This document shows positions 1 to 5,818 of a stretch of 11,354 nt of DNA, in pieces. This DNA is from Clostridia bacterium (lineage in GTDB: Bacteria > Bacillota > Clostridia > Oscillospirales > CAG-272). Within the stretch, counting starts at the first letter, position 1. Every line of letters starts with the position of its first letter. The stretch spans positions 1-11,354 of the forward strand of contig CAAGDE010000091.1 of assembly GCA_900768535.1 (NCBI GenBank), given 5' to 3'. Position numbers and translations under genes: made by a program. The notes below the pieces were generated by a model, which worked only from the letters and a program-made list of their open reading frames with translations, was not told where the DNA came from and ran no database searches.

Positions 1-113
1 AAAGGGGAAAGCTACTGCGGCGGTTCGTAACAGTTAGATACGGGGCCGATTTGAAGGGAAGACAGCGGGAAGATTGAGAAGCAGAACAGAAAAAATTCGC
101 ACAGCCGAAGGAA

Positions 114-160
114 GCCTTCCCCTTCGAGGGGGAAGGTGGCGCGAAGCGCCGGATGAGGGC
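114..160. repeat. 47-bp double-hairpin intergenic repeat, copy 1
   Basis: The sequence contains two adjacent hairpins: CCTTCCCC/GGGGAAGG, then GGCGC/GCGCC with loop GAA, followed by GGATGAGGGC. A second 47-bp copy lies at 241-287. The arms of the second hairpin differ between copies but stay complementary. I recall similar GCCTTCCCC...GGATGAGGG elements as abundant intergenic repeats in Oscillospiraceae genomes; that is memory, not a search. Otherwise I see no gene in 1-390. The first ~110 bases may carry the tail of a neighbouring gene, but no frame is convincing. Confidence 0.75.
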
Positions 161-240
161 GGGCGGACGGTGCTAACATCCCTTCCGTTCCACCGCAATT
201 CAGGCGCTGTCTCTACACACACCGGGGAATCACCGCTGTA

Positions 241-287
241 GCCTTCCCCCGGGTGGGGAAGGTGTCGCGCCAGCGACGGATGAGGGC
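241..287. repeat. 47-bp double-hairpin intergenic repeat, copy 2
   Basis: Direct-orientation copy of the repeat at 114-160, of the same length. The first hairpin is CCTTCCCC/GGGGAAGG with a changed loop. The second has become GTCGC/GCGAC with loop GCCA, so both arms changed together. The terminal GGATGAGGGC is identical. The two copies are separated by 80 bp. Confidence 0.75.
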
Positions 288-390
288 GAAACAGGCGAGT
301 GCACCCACGTAAAATCTCCGTAATCATCCATTTATCCTGTAAAACAAATAAAAAGAACAGTTCTCATTCTAAAAAAGGAGGAAAACCGTG

Positions 391-861
391 ATGAAAATTC
401 ATCCAAAACGCCGGGCGGCGGTCAGATTTTTGCTGTTTCATCTGCTGGCGGCGGTCGCTGTCGGGCTGTTTCCGCTCTATCGATATGCGGTCGGGCTTCT
501 GCCGCGGAACATGACCGGGTGCATTCTGCATGACTGGTGCCTCCTTTACTGTCCGCTCTGCGGCGGGACGCGGGCGGTGTCGGCGCTGTTCCGGTTCCGG
601 TTCGCGGAAGCGTTTGCCGCCAATGCGTACGTCACCCTCCTGGCGGTGATGGCGCTGGTACATTATGTTGTCGCGTGGGTTCGTCTGTTTCGCGGAAAGG
701 AGCGGTTGTTCCGTTTCCTGCCGTGGGAGTGGATCGCGGCGGGCGTTCTGCTCCTGCTGTACGGTGTGGGTCGGAATGTGCTGATGATCCGCTTCGGCAT
801 TGATCCGCTCGGCGATCTCGGCTACCTTTGGAATGGAATTGCAAAGACCGGTTTATACTAA
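391..861 (+). CDS. DUF2752 family membrane protein
   Basis: A small integral membrane protein of about 156 residues. Three hydrophobic stretches are visible (roughly residues 12-35, 75-95 and 112-130), plus the signature CPLCGGTRAVSAL, which matches the Cys-Pro-x-Cys-Gly-Gly-Thr-Arg motif of the DUF2752 family. The family's function is unknown; the paired cysteines suggest metal binding or a redox role, which is inference. AAGGAGG at 375-381 supports initiation. A GTG at 388 directly precedes the ATG at 391; I prefer the ATG at 9-nt spacing, but the GTG would add only one residue. The stop codon lies in the loop of a terminator-like hairpin that separates it from the downstream glycosyltransferase. 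Family assignment is good; role unknown. Confidence 0.9.
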   Translation: MKIHPKRRAAVRFLLFHLLAAVAVGLFPLYRYAVGLLPRNMTGCILHDWCLLYCPLCGGTRAVSALFRFRFAEAFAANAYVTLLAVMALVHYVVAWVRLFRGKERLFRFLPWEWIAAGVLLLLYGVGRNVLMIRFGIDPLGDLGYLWNGIAKTGLY

Positions 862-881
862 CGGTGTAAACAGGTCTTTTT
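843..881 (+). terminator. Intrinsic terminator or attenuator overlapping a stop codon
   Basis: A 16-bp arm (843-858) pairs with 864-879. There is one mismatch and one G-T wobble, the loop is TAACG, and a run of five T follows at 877-881. The TAA stop of the DUF2752 gene is the first three bases of the loop. The ribosome binding site of the next gene starts only about 8 bases after the T run. I see no promoter in that gap, so this may attenuate rather than fully end transcription. Confidence 0.7.
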
Positions 882-898
882 CTGTTTCGGAGGAAAAA

Positions 899-2044
899 AT
901 GAAAATTCTATATGTCATCTCCGACCGCAATATCGGCGGCGCGGGGATCCAGCTGTTGAATATTCTGCGGCACCTTGACCGGCGCGAATTCACCGTTGCG
1001 GTTGCCCTGCCGTTCGGGAGCCGCCTGCGCGCGCGGCTGATCGGAATGCACGTCCGCGTGGTTGAACTGGAGTACCCCTGTCAGGAGATCGGCGCGCGGT
1101 CGGTGTGCGAGCTGTGTTCGGTCATCCGGCGGTTCCGTCCGGATATTGTGCATACCAACGCCGCCGTTTCCGCCCGGATTGCGGGGAAGCTGTGCGGCTG
1201 CAGGGTGGTGTTTACGCGGCACTGCGCGTATCCGCTTCAGGCGGCGGCAACGCCGTTTTGCGCGCGGCTTGGGAACCGGCTTCTCACCGACCGTGCCATT
1301 GCAACCGCCGCCGCAGCCGCGCGGGATCTGGTGGCAATGGGTGTGCCGCCCGAGACGATTACGGTCATCCTGAACGGCTCCGATCCGGTGCGCGAGGTGC
1401 CGACAGTGGAGCTTGCCGCATGGCGGAAGCGGCTGGCGCTGGAGCCGGACGATTACTGCGTGGGCATCTGCGCCCGGCTGGAAGCCTGCAAGGGGCATGA
1501 CGTTTTCCTGCTTGCGGCAAAGCTGGCAAAGGAGCGGATGCCGCGCCGCCGCTTCCGGTTTCTGATTGTCGGGGACGGTCGCCGGCGGGCGGAGCTGGAG
1601 CGCCTTGCCGCGTCTCTGGGACTGTCCGATGATGTCCGTTTTACCGGTTTTATCGATGACGTGTCGCCAATTTACCGCCTTTTGCGCATTCATGTCAGCG
1701 CCTCCCGCGGGACGGAAACCTCCTGCCTTGCAGTCTCCGAGGCGATGAGTGCCGGCGTCCCGGAGATTGTGAGCGACTACGGCGGCAACCGCGAAATGAT
1801 CGGCTCCGACCCCTGCGGTATTGTCTTTCCTGCCGGTGACGCCGCCGCGCTTGCTTCCGCCATCTGCACGGTTGCATCCGATCCCTCGCTGGAGTCCTCC
1901 ATGCGCCGCGCCGCCCTCTCCCGCTACTCCCGCCTCTTCACCTCCTCCCGGATGGTTGACCGACTGACGGAGGTTTACCGGGGGGAAGACCTTGGGGCGC
2001 TGCCCCAAACCCCGCTTAGAACCTTCTTTCGGAGAAGGTTCTAA
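899..2044 (+). CDS. Glycosyltransferase family 4 (GT-B fold)
   Basis: A 381-residue glycosyltransferase of the GT4 type, expected to transfer a sugar from a nucleotide-sugar donor during surface polysaccharide or glycolipid synthesis. The N-terminal Rossmann domain shows MKILYVISDRNIGGAG and PDIVHTN. The C-terminal donor-binding domain shows GICARLEACKG, FLIVGDG and TGFIDDV. The E-x7-E motif is at about E273/E281 (TETSCLAVSEAMSAGVP), followed by DYGGNREMI. The chosen ATG has AGGAG just upstream; an in-frame start at 800 would overlap the previous gene and lacks support. The last ~20 residues (about YRGEDLG onward, ending RTFFRRRF) are encoded by a large palindromic repeat, so the native C-terminus appears replaced. 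The donor and acceptor cannot be told from sequence. Confidence 0.93.
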   Translation: MKILYVISDRNIGGAGIQLLNILRHLDRREFTVAVALPFGSRLRARLIGMHVRVVELEYPCQEIGARSVCELCSVIRRFRPDIVHTNAAVSARIAGKLCGCRVVFTRHCAYPLQAAATPFCARLGNRLLTDRAIATAAAAARDLVAMGVPPETITVILNGSDPVREVPTVELAAWRKRLALEPDDYCVGICARLEACKGHDVFLLAAKLAKERMPRRRFRFLIVGDGRRRAELERLAASLGLSDDVRFTGFIDDVSPIYRLLRIHVSASRGTETSCLAVSEAMSAGVPEIVSDYGGNREMIGSDPCGIVFPAGDAAALASAICTVASDPSLESSMRRAALSRYSRLFTSSRMVDRLTEVYRGEDLGALPQTPLRTFFRRRF

Positions 2045-2212
2045 GAACTCCAAGAACTTCACCGCAAAGGGCACCCGAACGGTAGTACATTGCGATACGT
2101 ACTGCGTTTTCGGTGCCATTTGCGGTGAAGCTTTGAATTTTTAAGACCTTTTCCGAAAGAAGGTTCTAAGCGGGATTTGGGGTAGTGCCTCAAGGCTTTC
2201 CCCTCCCGGAAA
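1974..2212. repeat. Large near-palindromic element (MITE-like)
   Basis: The left arm 1982-2033 and right arm 2152-2203 are inverted copies matching at 46 of 52 positions. Pairing continues inward, for example CTTCACCGCAAA at 2057-2068 against 2119-2130. It runs imperfectly to a centre near 2083-2103, where AGTAC faces GTACT. Pairing also extends a few bases outward. The element carries the final codons and TAA stop of the glycosyltransferase. No transposase is present. It could be a non-autonomous mobile element or a very long transcriptional hairpin. A 63-codon minus-strand frame inside it looks spurious. Confidence 0.8.
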
Positions 2213-2227
2213 AGCTCCGCCCTCTGC

Positions 2228-2264
2228 AAAAAAAAGCTATCGTCCACCAACCAGGTGCGATAGC
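2228..2264 (-). terminator. Intrinsic terminator, minus strand
   Basis: Read on the minus strand, GCTATCG pairs with CGATAGC. CACC/GGTG pairing continues inside, and eight T residues follow directly (2235-2228). This is a textbook intrinsic terminator. The only minus-strand gene upstream is pckG, whose stop is about 460 nt away, so it may catch read-through across the repeat cluster. Confidence 0.65.
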
Positions 2265-2308
2265 CGATCAGCCAAAGAAATTACAACCTCTCCAAACTTC
2301 CCCAAAAC
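2245..2308. repeat. Degenerate ~63-bp direct repeat, copy 1
   Basis: This segment (CACCAACCAGGTGCGATAGC ... CCCCAAAAC) recurs in diverged form at 2486-2547 (CACCAAACAGGTGCGACAGC ... CCCCAAAAC). A shorter related piece, GTGCGACAGCCGATCAAC, appears at about 2413-2430. The intergenic region is therefore a mosaic of repeated blocks. Confidence 0.65.
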
Positions 2309-2324
2309 GGTAACGTCACGCAGG

Positions 2325-2355
2325 CAAACGGAACGACACATGGGTCGTTCCCTAC
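2325..2355 (-). repeat. 31-bp palindromic repeat, copy 1 (inverted)
   Basis: Exact reverse complement of the copies at 2369-2399 and 2452-2482. With copy 2 it forms a perfect 31-bp inverted repeat around a 13-bp spacer. Each unit also contains its own palindrome, GGAACGAC/GTCGTTCC. The family resembles GTAGGGAACG-type intergenic repeats I associate with Oscillospiraceae (from memory). Confidence 0.8.
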
Positions 2356-2368
2356 AAACCAAACGATA

Positions 2369-2399
2369 GTAGGGAACGACCCATGTGTCGTTCCGTTTG
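2369..2399 (+). repeat. 31-bp palindromic repeat, copy 2
   Basis: Identical to copy 3 and to the reverse complement of copy 1. It starts GTAGGGAACGACC and ends GTTCCGTTTG. It sits in a longer direct-repeat unit (about 2359-2432) that also contains GTGCGACAGCCGATCAAC and is repeated at about 2440-2515. Confidence 0.8.
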
Positions 2400-2451
2400 T
2401 CTCATCAAACGTGTGCGACAGCCGATCAACAAAAACCAACCAAACGGGATA

Positions 2452-2482
2452 GTAGGGAACGACCCATGTGTCGTTCCGTTTG
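2452..2482 (+). repeat. 31-bp palindromic repeat, copy 3
   Basis: Third exact copy, in direct orientation relative to copy 2, within the second ~76-bp repeat unit (about 2440-2515). The preceding spacer differs from that of copy 2 by two inserted G residues. Confidence 0.8.
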
Positions 2483-2485
2483 CGT

Positions 2486-2547
2486 CACCAAACAGGTGCG
2501 ACAGCCGATCAACAAGACAAATTACCACCTCTCCGACTCCCCAAAAC
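2486..2547. repeat. Degenerate ~63-bp direct repeat, copy 2
   Basis: Diverged copy of 2245-2308. It contains AGGTGCGACAGCCGATCAAC and ACCACCTCTCC, and ends CCCCAAAAC, where it meets the left arm of the next inverted repeat. Confidence 0.65.
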
Positions 2548-2647
2548 TTTCCTGAGCCGGGTTTGATTCCGTAACCAGCCGCACCCTGTAACGCCACGGA
2601 ACCCCCATCCCGACACGCACTCCGAATCAAACCCGGCTCAGGAAAGT
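2546..2647. repeat. Inverted repeat with perfect 24-bp arms
   Basis: The left arm 2546-2569 (ACTTTCCTGAGCC...) is the exact reverse complement of 2624-2647. The 54-bp loop has no obvious ORF. Similarity continues weakly beyond the arms, as CCTCTCC-like sequence on the left and its complement on the right. This may be another non-autonomous element. Confidence 0.75.
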
Positions 2648-2669
2648 TCGGGAAGGATGAGAGAGGTTT

Positions 2670-2714
2670 GGAGAGAGAAGGGAACCCCTCCGAAAGGGGT
2701 TCCCTTCTCTCTCC
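2670..2714 (-). terminator. Perfect 20-bp hairpin after pckG
   Basis: Arms 2670-2689 and 2695-2714 are perfectly complementary over 20 bp with a 5-nt loop. The hairpin starts 12 nt after the pckG stop codon. There is no run of T on either side, so it could be a weak or factor-assisted terminator or a 3'-end stabilising structure rather than a classical intrinsic terminator. Confidence 0.6.
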
Positions 2715-2726
2715 AAGGTCTTTCTC

Positions 2727-4523
2727 TTACTTCCTGAGCCTCTCCTCCAGCTGAGCGAGTTCGGTGTACATTTCCTGCGGGACGCGGTCACCGACCTGCT
2801 TGTAGAAGGCTTTGATATTTTCGACGTCATCGAGCCAGCTTTGCTTGTCGATGGTCAGCAGGTTTTTGACGGTATCGACGGTGACGCCGTCCAGTCCTTC
2901 GATGTTGATATCTTCGGGCTTCGGAACGAAACCGATGGGTGTTTCGACGGCATCGACCTCACCGGCGCAGCGGGCGAGGATCCACATCACGACGCGCATA
3001 TTATCGCCGAATCCGGGCCAGATGAAGTGCCCCTCGTCATCGGTACGGAACCAGTTGACGTGGAAGATCTTCGGAGCGTGCGGAATGCGCTTGCCCATTT
3101 CGAGCCAGTGAGCGAAATAGTCGCCCATGTCATAGCCGACGAACGGACGCATTGCCATCGGGTCACGGCGGACAACACCGATTGCACCGGCAGCAGCCGC
3201 AGTGGTCTCGGACGCCATGATGGAGCCGACGAAGGCGCCGTGCTGCCAGCTTCTGGATTCATACACCAGCGGAGCGGTCTTGGCGCGTCTGCCGCCGAAG
3301 ATGATGGCGGTCACCGGTACACCCTTGGGGTTGTTGAACTCGGAGGACAGGCAGGGGCAGTTGGTCGCCATAGCCGTGAAGCGGGAGTTCGGATGTGCGC
3401 AGGAGGTGTTGATCTTGTCCGCCTTGTCATACTTGGTGTAATCCCACTTTTCGCCCTTCCAGTTGATGGCGTTGTGCGGGGGCTGATCGTTCATGCCCTC
3501 CCACCAGACCGTGTTGTCGTCGAGGTTATGACCCACGTTGGTGAAGATGCAGTTCTTGCGGGTGGTCATGAGTGCATTATAGTTGGAGTGCTCGTTGGTA
3601 CCGGGCGCAACGCCGAAGAAGCCGTTCTCCGGGTTGACGGCGTAGAGCCTGCCGTCCTCGCCGACGCGGAGCCATGCGATATCATCGCCGACCGTCCATG
3701 CCTTATAACCCTGCTTGCGGTAGACTTCCGGCGGGATGAGCATTGCCAGGTTGGTTTTTCCGCAGGCAGACGGGAACGCCGCCGTCACGTACCGGACCTC
3801 GCCCTTCGGATTTTCAATGCCGAGGATCAGCATATGCTCTGCCATCCAGCCCTCTTTTCTGCCGAGGTAGGAGGCAATGCGGAGCGCGAAGCACTTCTTG
3901 CCGAGCAGGACGTTTCCGCCGTAAGCCGAGTTGACCGACCAGATGGTGTTGTCCTCCGGGAAGTGGCAGATATAACGGTTCTCCTCGCTGCAGTCGGCGG
4001 TTGCGTGCAGACCCTTGACAAAGTCGGCACTGTCGCCCAGCGCGTCCAGGACGTTCTTGCCGACACGGGTCATGATGAGCATATTCAGCACAACGTAGAT
4101 CGAGTCGGTCAATTCGATGCCGATCTTGCCGAACTCGGAGCCGACCAGTCCCATGGAGTAGGGGATGACATACATTGTCTTGCCCTTGTAGGAGCCGGTG
4201 TAAAGCTTGGTCAGCTTTGCATAGCACTCCTTGGGATCCATCCAGTTGTTGATATTGCCGGCATCCTCCTTCTTGCGGGTGCAGATGAAGGTTCTGCCTT
4301 CGACACGCGCCACGTCATTGACGGCGGTGCGGTGCAGGTAGCAGTTCGGGTATTTCTCCTCGTTCAGCTTGATCAGCTCGCCCGTGGAGCAAGCCTCGCG
4401 GCGCAGACCCTCCGCCTGCTCCTCGCTGCCGTCGATCCAAACGATGTCCTTGGGCTGAACCATGTCCGCCATGGACTGAATCCAGTCCAGAACGTGCTTG
4501 TTGGCTGTCATGTTGGTTGTCAT
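2727..4523 (-). CDS. pckG: Phosphoenolpyruvate carboxykinase (GTP)
   Basis: A full-length cytosolic GTP-dependent PEP carboxykinase of 598 residues (EC 4.1.1.32), which interconverts oxaloacetate + GTP and PEP + CO2 + GDP. Visible family motifs are the P-loop SACGKTNLAML with the reactive Cys254 and Lys256, the metal-binding kinase-2 segment GDDIAWLRV, the Phe-rich guanine-binding region NGFFGVAPGTN, and FGGRRAKTAPLVYE near residue 412. The start ATG is preceded by AAAGGAG with 8-nt spacing. The gene is monocistronic and convergent with the glycosyltransferase; the Dabb operon starts divergently upstream. It is the GTP family, unrelated in sequence to the ATP-type PckA. In anaerobes it may run toward oxaloacetate, which is inference. 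Confidence 0.98.
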   Translation of the reverse strand: MTTNMTANKHVLDWIQSMADMVQPKDIVWIDGSEEQAEGLRREACSTGELIKLNEEKYPNCYLHRTAVNDVARVEGRTFICTRKKEDAGNINNWMDPKECYAKLTKLYTGSYKGKTMYVIPYSMGLVGSEFGKIGIELTDSIYVVLNMLIMTRVGKNVLDALGDSADFVKGLHATADCSEENRYICHFPEDNTIWSVNSAYGGNVLLGKKCFALRIASYLGRKEGWMAEHMLILGIENPKGEVRYVTAAFPSACGKTNLAMLIPPEVYRKQGYKAWTVGDDIAWLRVGEDGRLYAVNPENGFFGVAPGTNEHSNYNALMTTRKNCIFTNVGHNLDDNTVWWEGMNDQPPHNAINWKGEKWDYTKYDKADKINTSCAHPNSRFTAMATNCPCLSSEFNNPKGVPVTAIIFGGRRAKTAPLVYESRSWQHGAFVGSIMASETTAAAAGAIGVVRRDPMAMRPFVGYDMGDYFAHWLEMGKRIPHAPKIFHVNWFRTDDEGHFIWPGFGDNMRVVMWILARCAGEVDAVETPIGFVPKPEDINIEGLDGVTVDTVKNLLTIDKQSWLDDVENIKAFYKQVGDRVPQEMYTELAQLEERLRK

Positions 4524-4609
4524 GATCGGTTCTCCTTTATATTTGTGAATTTGTTAAAACATTGTCAATCAGGGGCGTTCTTGAATATTCCAATCGTCAC
4601 CCAGTATAT

Positions 4610-4638
4610 ATTTTACACGTTTTTTTCCGGCATTTCAA
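4610..4638 (-). promoter_or_regulatory. Probable sigma-A promoter of pckG
   Basis: On the minus strand, TTGAAA (4638-4633) and TAAAAT (4615-4610) are 17 bp apart, giving a transcription start near 4604 and a leader of about 80 nt. A second TTGACA at about 4567-4562 has no good -10 at normal spacing. Confidence 0.6.
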
Positions 4639-4889
4639 GCGCATTTTGAAAAGGTTACGGAAAATTCATAAATTTGATGCCCCCGAAAACGGTTTTGCGC
4701 CGGGCTATGTCCGGGGCGCATGAGAGGTATGTATTCCGAACATACAACGGCGCGGAAAAACCGGTTTGCCGAACCTTGAAAATTAGAATAAGAACAATAC
4801 CGATTATAAAATAAGACAGTCGGAAAGCGGAAGGAACGGCGGTTCGGTTCACATATCGCATTTTCCCGATAAAAACACGCTGGGAGGAC

Positions 4890-4918
4890 TTGCAAAGCGG
4901 AAAAAGATATGATATAAT
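4890..4918 (+). promoter_or_regulatory. Strong sigma-A promoter for the Dabb operon
   Basis: TTGCAA (4890-4895) and a perfect TATAAT (4913-4918) are 17 bp apart. The predicted start is near 4925, about 158 nt before the first coding ATG, so the transcript carries a long leader. The stretch between the pckG promoter and this site (about 4640-4889) holds no gene I can support. Confidence 0.75.
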
Positions 4919-4961
4919 AAGCATAAGGGCGCGCGTACTGTCTGACGCCACGCCACCGTAA

Positions 4962-5068
4962 CCGGCATTCCGTTGCACAACCCCGCTTCCGTTCACGCTT
5001 TTGAAGCTTCCGGGGAGCCTTTTTCCGAACGGTTTTAAGCGGTGCCCGGGGCAACATCCCGATGCCGG
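4962..5068 (+). promoter_or_regulatory. Long folded 5' leader upstream of the Dabb gene
   Basis: Three nested complementary helices can be read directly. CCGGCAT (4962-4968) pairs with ATGCCGG (5062-5068). GTTGC (4972-4976) pairs with GCAAC (5051-5055). CCGCTTCCGTTC (4983-4994) pairs with GAACGG plus AAGCGG (5027-5042, TTTT bulge). Together they give 24 base pairs that bring the two ends together 2 nt before the AAGGAG ribosome binding site. I do not recognise a known riboswitch class. It could be a cis-regulatory leader or a small structured RNA. Confidence 0.45.
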
Positions 5069-5082
5069 ACAAGGAGAAAACC

Positions 5083-5394
5083 ATGATCAAACACATTGTC
5101 TGCTTCAAACTGAAGGACTGCACGCCGCAGAAGGCGGAGACCGCGCGGGACCTGCTCCTGTCGATGAAGGGGAGAGTTCCGGAGGTGCGGGAGCTGTTCG
5201 CGGGTGTGGATTTTCTGCACAGTGAGCGGAGCTATGACCTGATTCTGGAGGTCACGGTGGATGACCGCGCGGCGCTGGAGCGGTATCAGAACGATCCCTA
5301 CCATTGCGGCACCGTCAAAAAACATATGCACGCCGTGCGCGAGTCCAGTGTGGCGGTGGATGTGGAGCTTCCGGAGGAAACACCGGAGAAATGA
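5083..5394 (+). CDS. Dabb (stress-responsive A/B barrel) domain protein
   Basis: A 103-residue protein starting MIKHIVCFKLKD, a hallmark of the Dabb dimeric alpha-beta barrel family, with the usual SYDLILEVTVDD and ALERYQNDPYH segments. Family members are small dimeric cytoplasmic proteins; some are stress-associated, some act in polyketide cyclisation, and most have no assigned substrate. AAGGAG at 5071-5076 with 6-nt spacing fixes the start at 5083. An in-frame ATG at 5062 lies inside the leader helix and lacks a ribosome binding site. It is the first gene of an apparent four-gene operon; the next start is 13 nt after its stop. Confidence 0.93.
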   Translation: MIKHIVCFKLKDCTPQKAETARDLLLSMKGRVPEVRELFAGVDFLHSERSYDLILEVTVDDRAALERYQNDPYHCGTVKKHMHAVRESSVAVDVELPEETPEK

Positions 5395-5407
5395 AAGGAG
5401 AACAGTT

Positions 5408-5782
5408 ATGCGAACCTCTCATGTCATTTGCCTGATCTTTGCGATTCTTTTCACCGCAGGCGCATTGGTCGCCGGCGGCTCGGCGCTGTCGGTCTGTCTG
5501 ACCCCGCCGGAGCAGAACGATACCGGGACGCCGGAGACCCCGTCCGATGTGATCGGAGAGGCGATCGGTGAGATTGCCACGGGATGCGCCAGGGGGCTGG
5601 CTGCCGGGGTGTTCGGCGTCATGGCGGCGATCCTCGGAGCCATTGGTCTGATCTTTTCGGCTGTCGGCTGGAATGCAAGACCGCGCGGCGCGAAGCTTGC
5701 GTTTCGCATCCTGCTGGTGCTGAATGTTCTGTCTGCGGTTGCCGGACTGCTGGCACCGGTGCTCCTGAAGGCGGGAGGATAA
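5408..5782 (+). CDS. Small hypothetical membrane protein
   Basis: A 124-residue protein I do not recognise. An N-terminal hydrophobic segment (about residues 4-28) could be a signal anchor. A short polar stretch rich in Pro, Thr and Glu follows (about 33-45). Two more hydrophobic helices lie at about 60-82 and 100-121, the first rich in Gly/Ala (GVFGVMAAILGAIGLIF). The predicted topology is three membrane spans with a small polar loop. GGAG with 7-nt spacing precedes the ATG. The gene sits 13 nt after the Dabb gene and 36 nt before the YitT gene, so co-transcription is likely. No catalytic motif is visible. Confidence 0.85.
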   Translation: MRTSHVICLIFAILFTAGALVAGGSALSVCLTPPEQNDTGTPETPSDVIGEAIGEIATGCARGLAAGVFGVMAAILGAIGLIFSAVGWNARPRGAKLAFRILLVLNVLSAVAGLLAPVLLKAGG

Positions 5783-5818
5783 TCTGCCGGGAATAACTAA
5801 AAAAAGGAAGCTTTTGAG

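Noticed and set aside
355..365. AGAACAGTTCT palindrome before the DUF2752 gene as a LexA-type operator
   Set aside because: The gap between GAAC and GTTC halves is one base instead of four, and no promoter is recognisable around it.
908..2119. A 403-codon minus-strand frame opposite the glycosyltransferase
   Set aside because: Shadow of a clear GT4 gene; composition is atypical, rich in Arg, Gly and His, without a recognisable domain.
2059..2250. A 63-codon minus-strand ORF between the glycosyltransferase and pckG
   Set aside because: It lies almost entirely inside the large palindromic repeat. Such frames arise from repeat sequence and this one has no ribosome binding site.
2245..2547. The repeated blocks as a CRISPR array
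   Set aside because: Only two or three units, in mixed orientation, with irregular and partly similar spacers; no cas gene is near.
2841..4649. A 602-codon open frame on the plus strand across the whole of pckG
   Set aside because: It is the antisense shadow of a highly conserved GTP-PEPCK. Long antisense frames are common with GC-rich codon use; its protein shows no known motif and there is no ribosome binding site.
4697..4719. GC-rich hairpin in the pckG/Dabb intergenic region as a terminator
   Set aside because: Only five secure base pairs, no T run, and no gene upstream on either strand that would need it.
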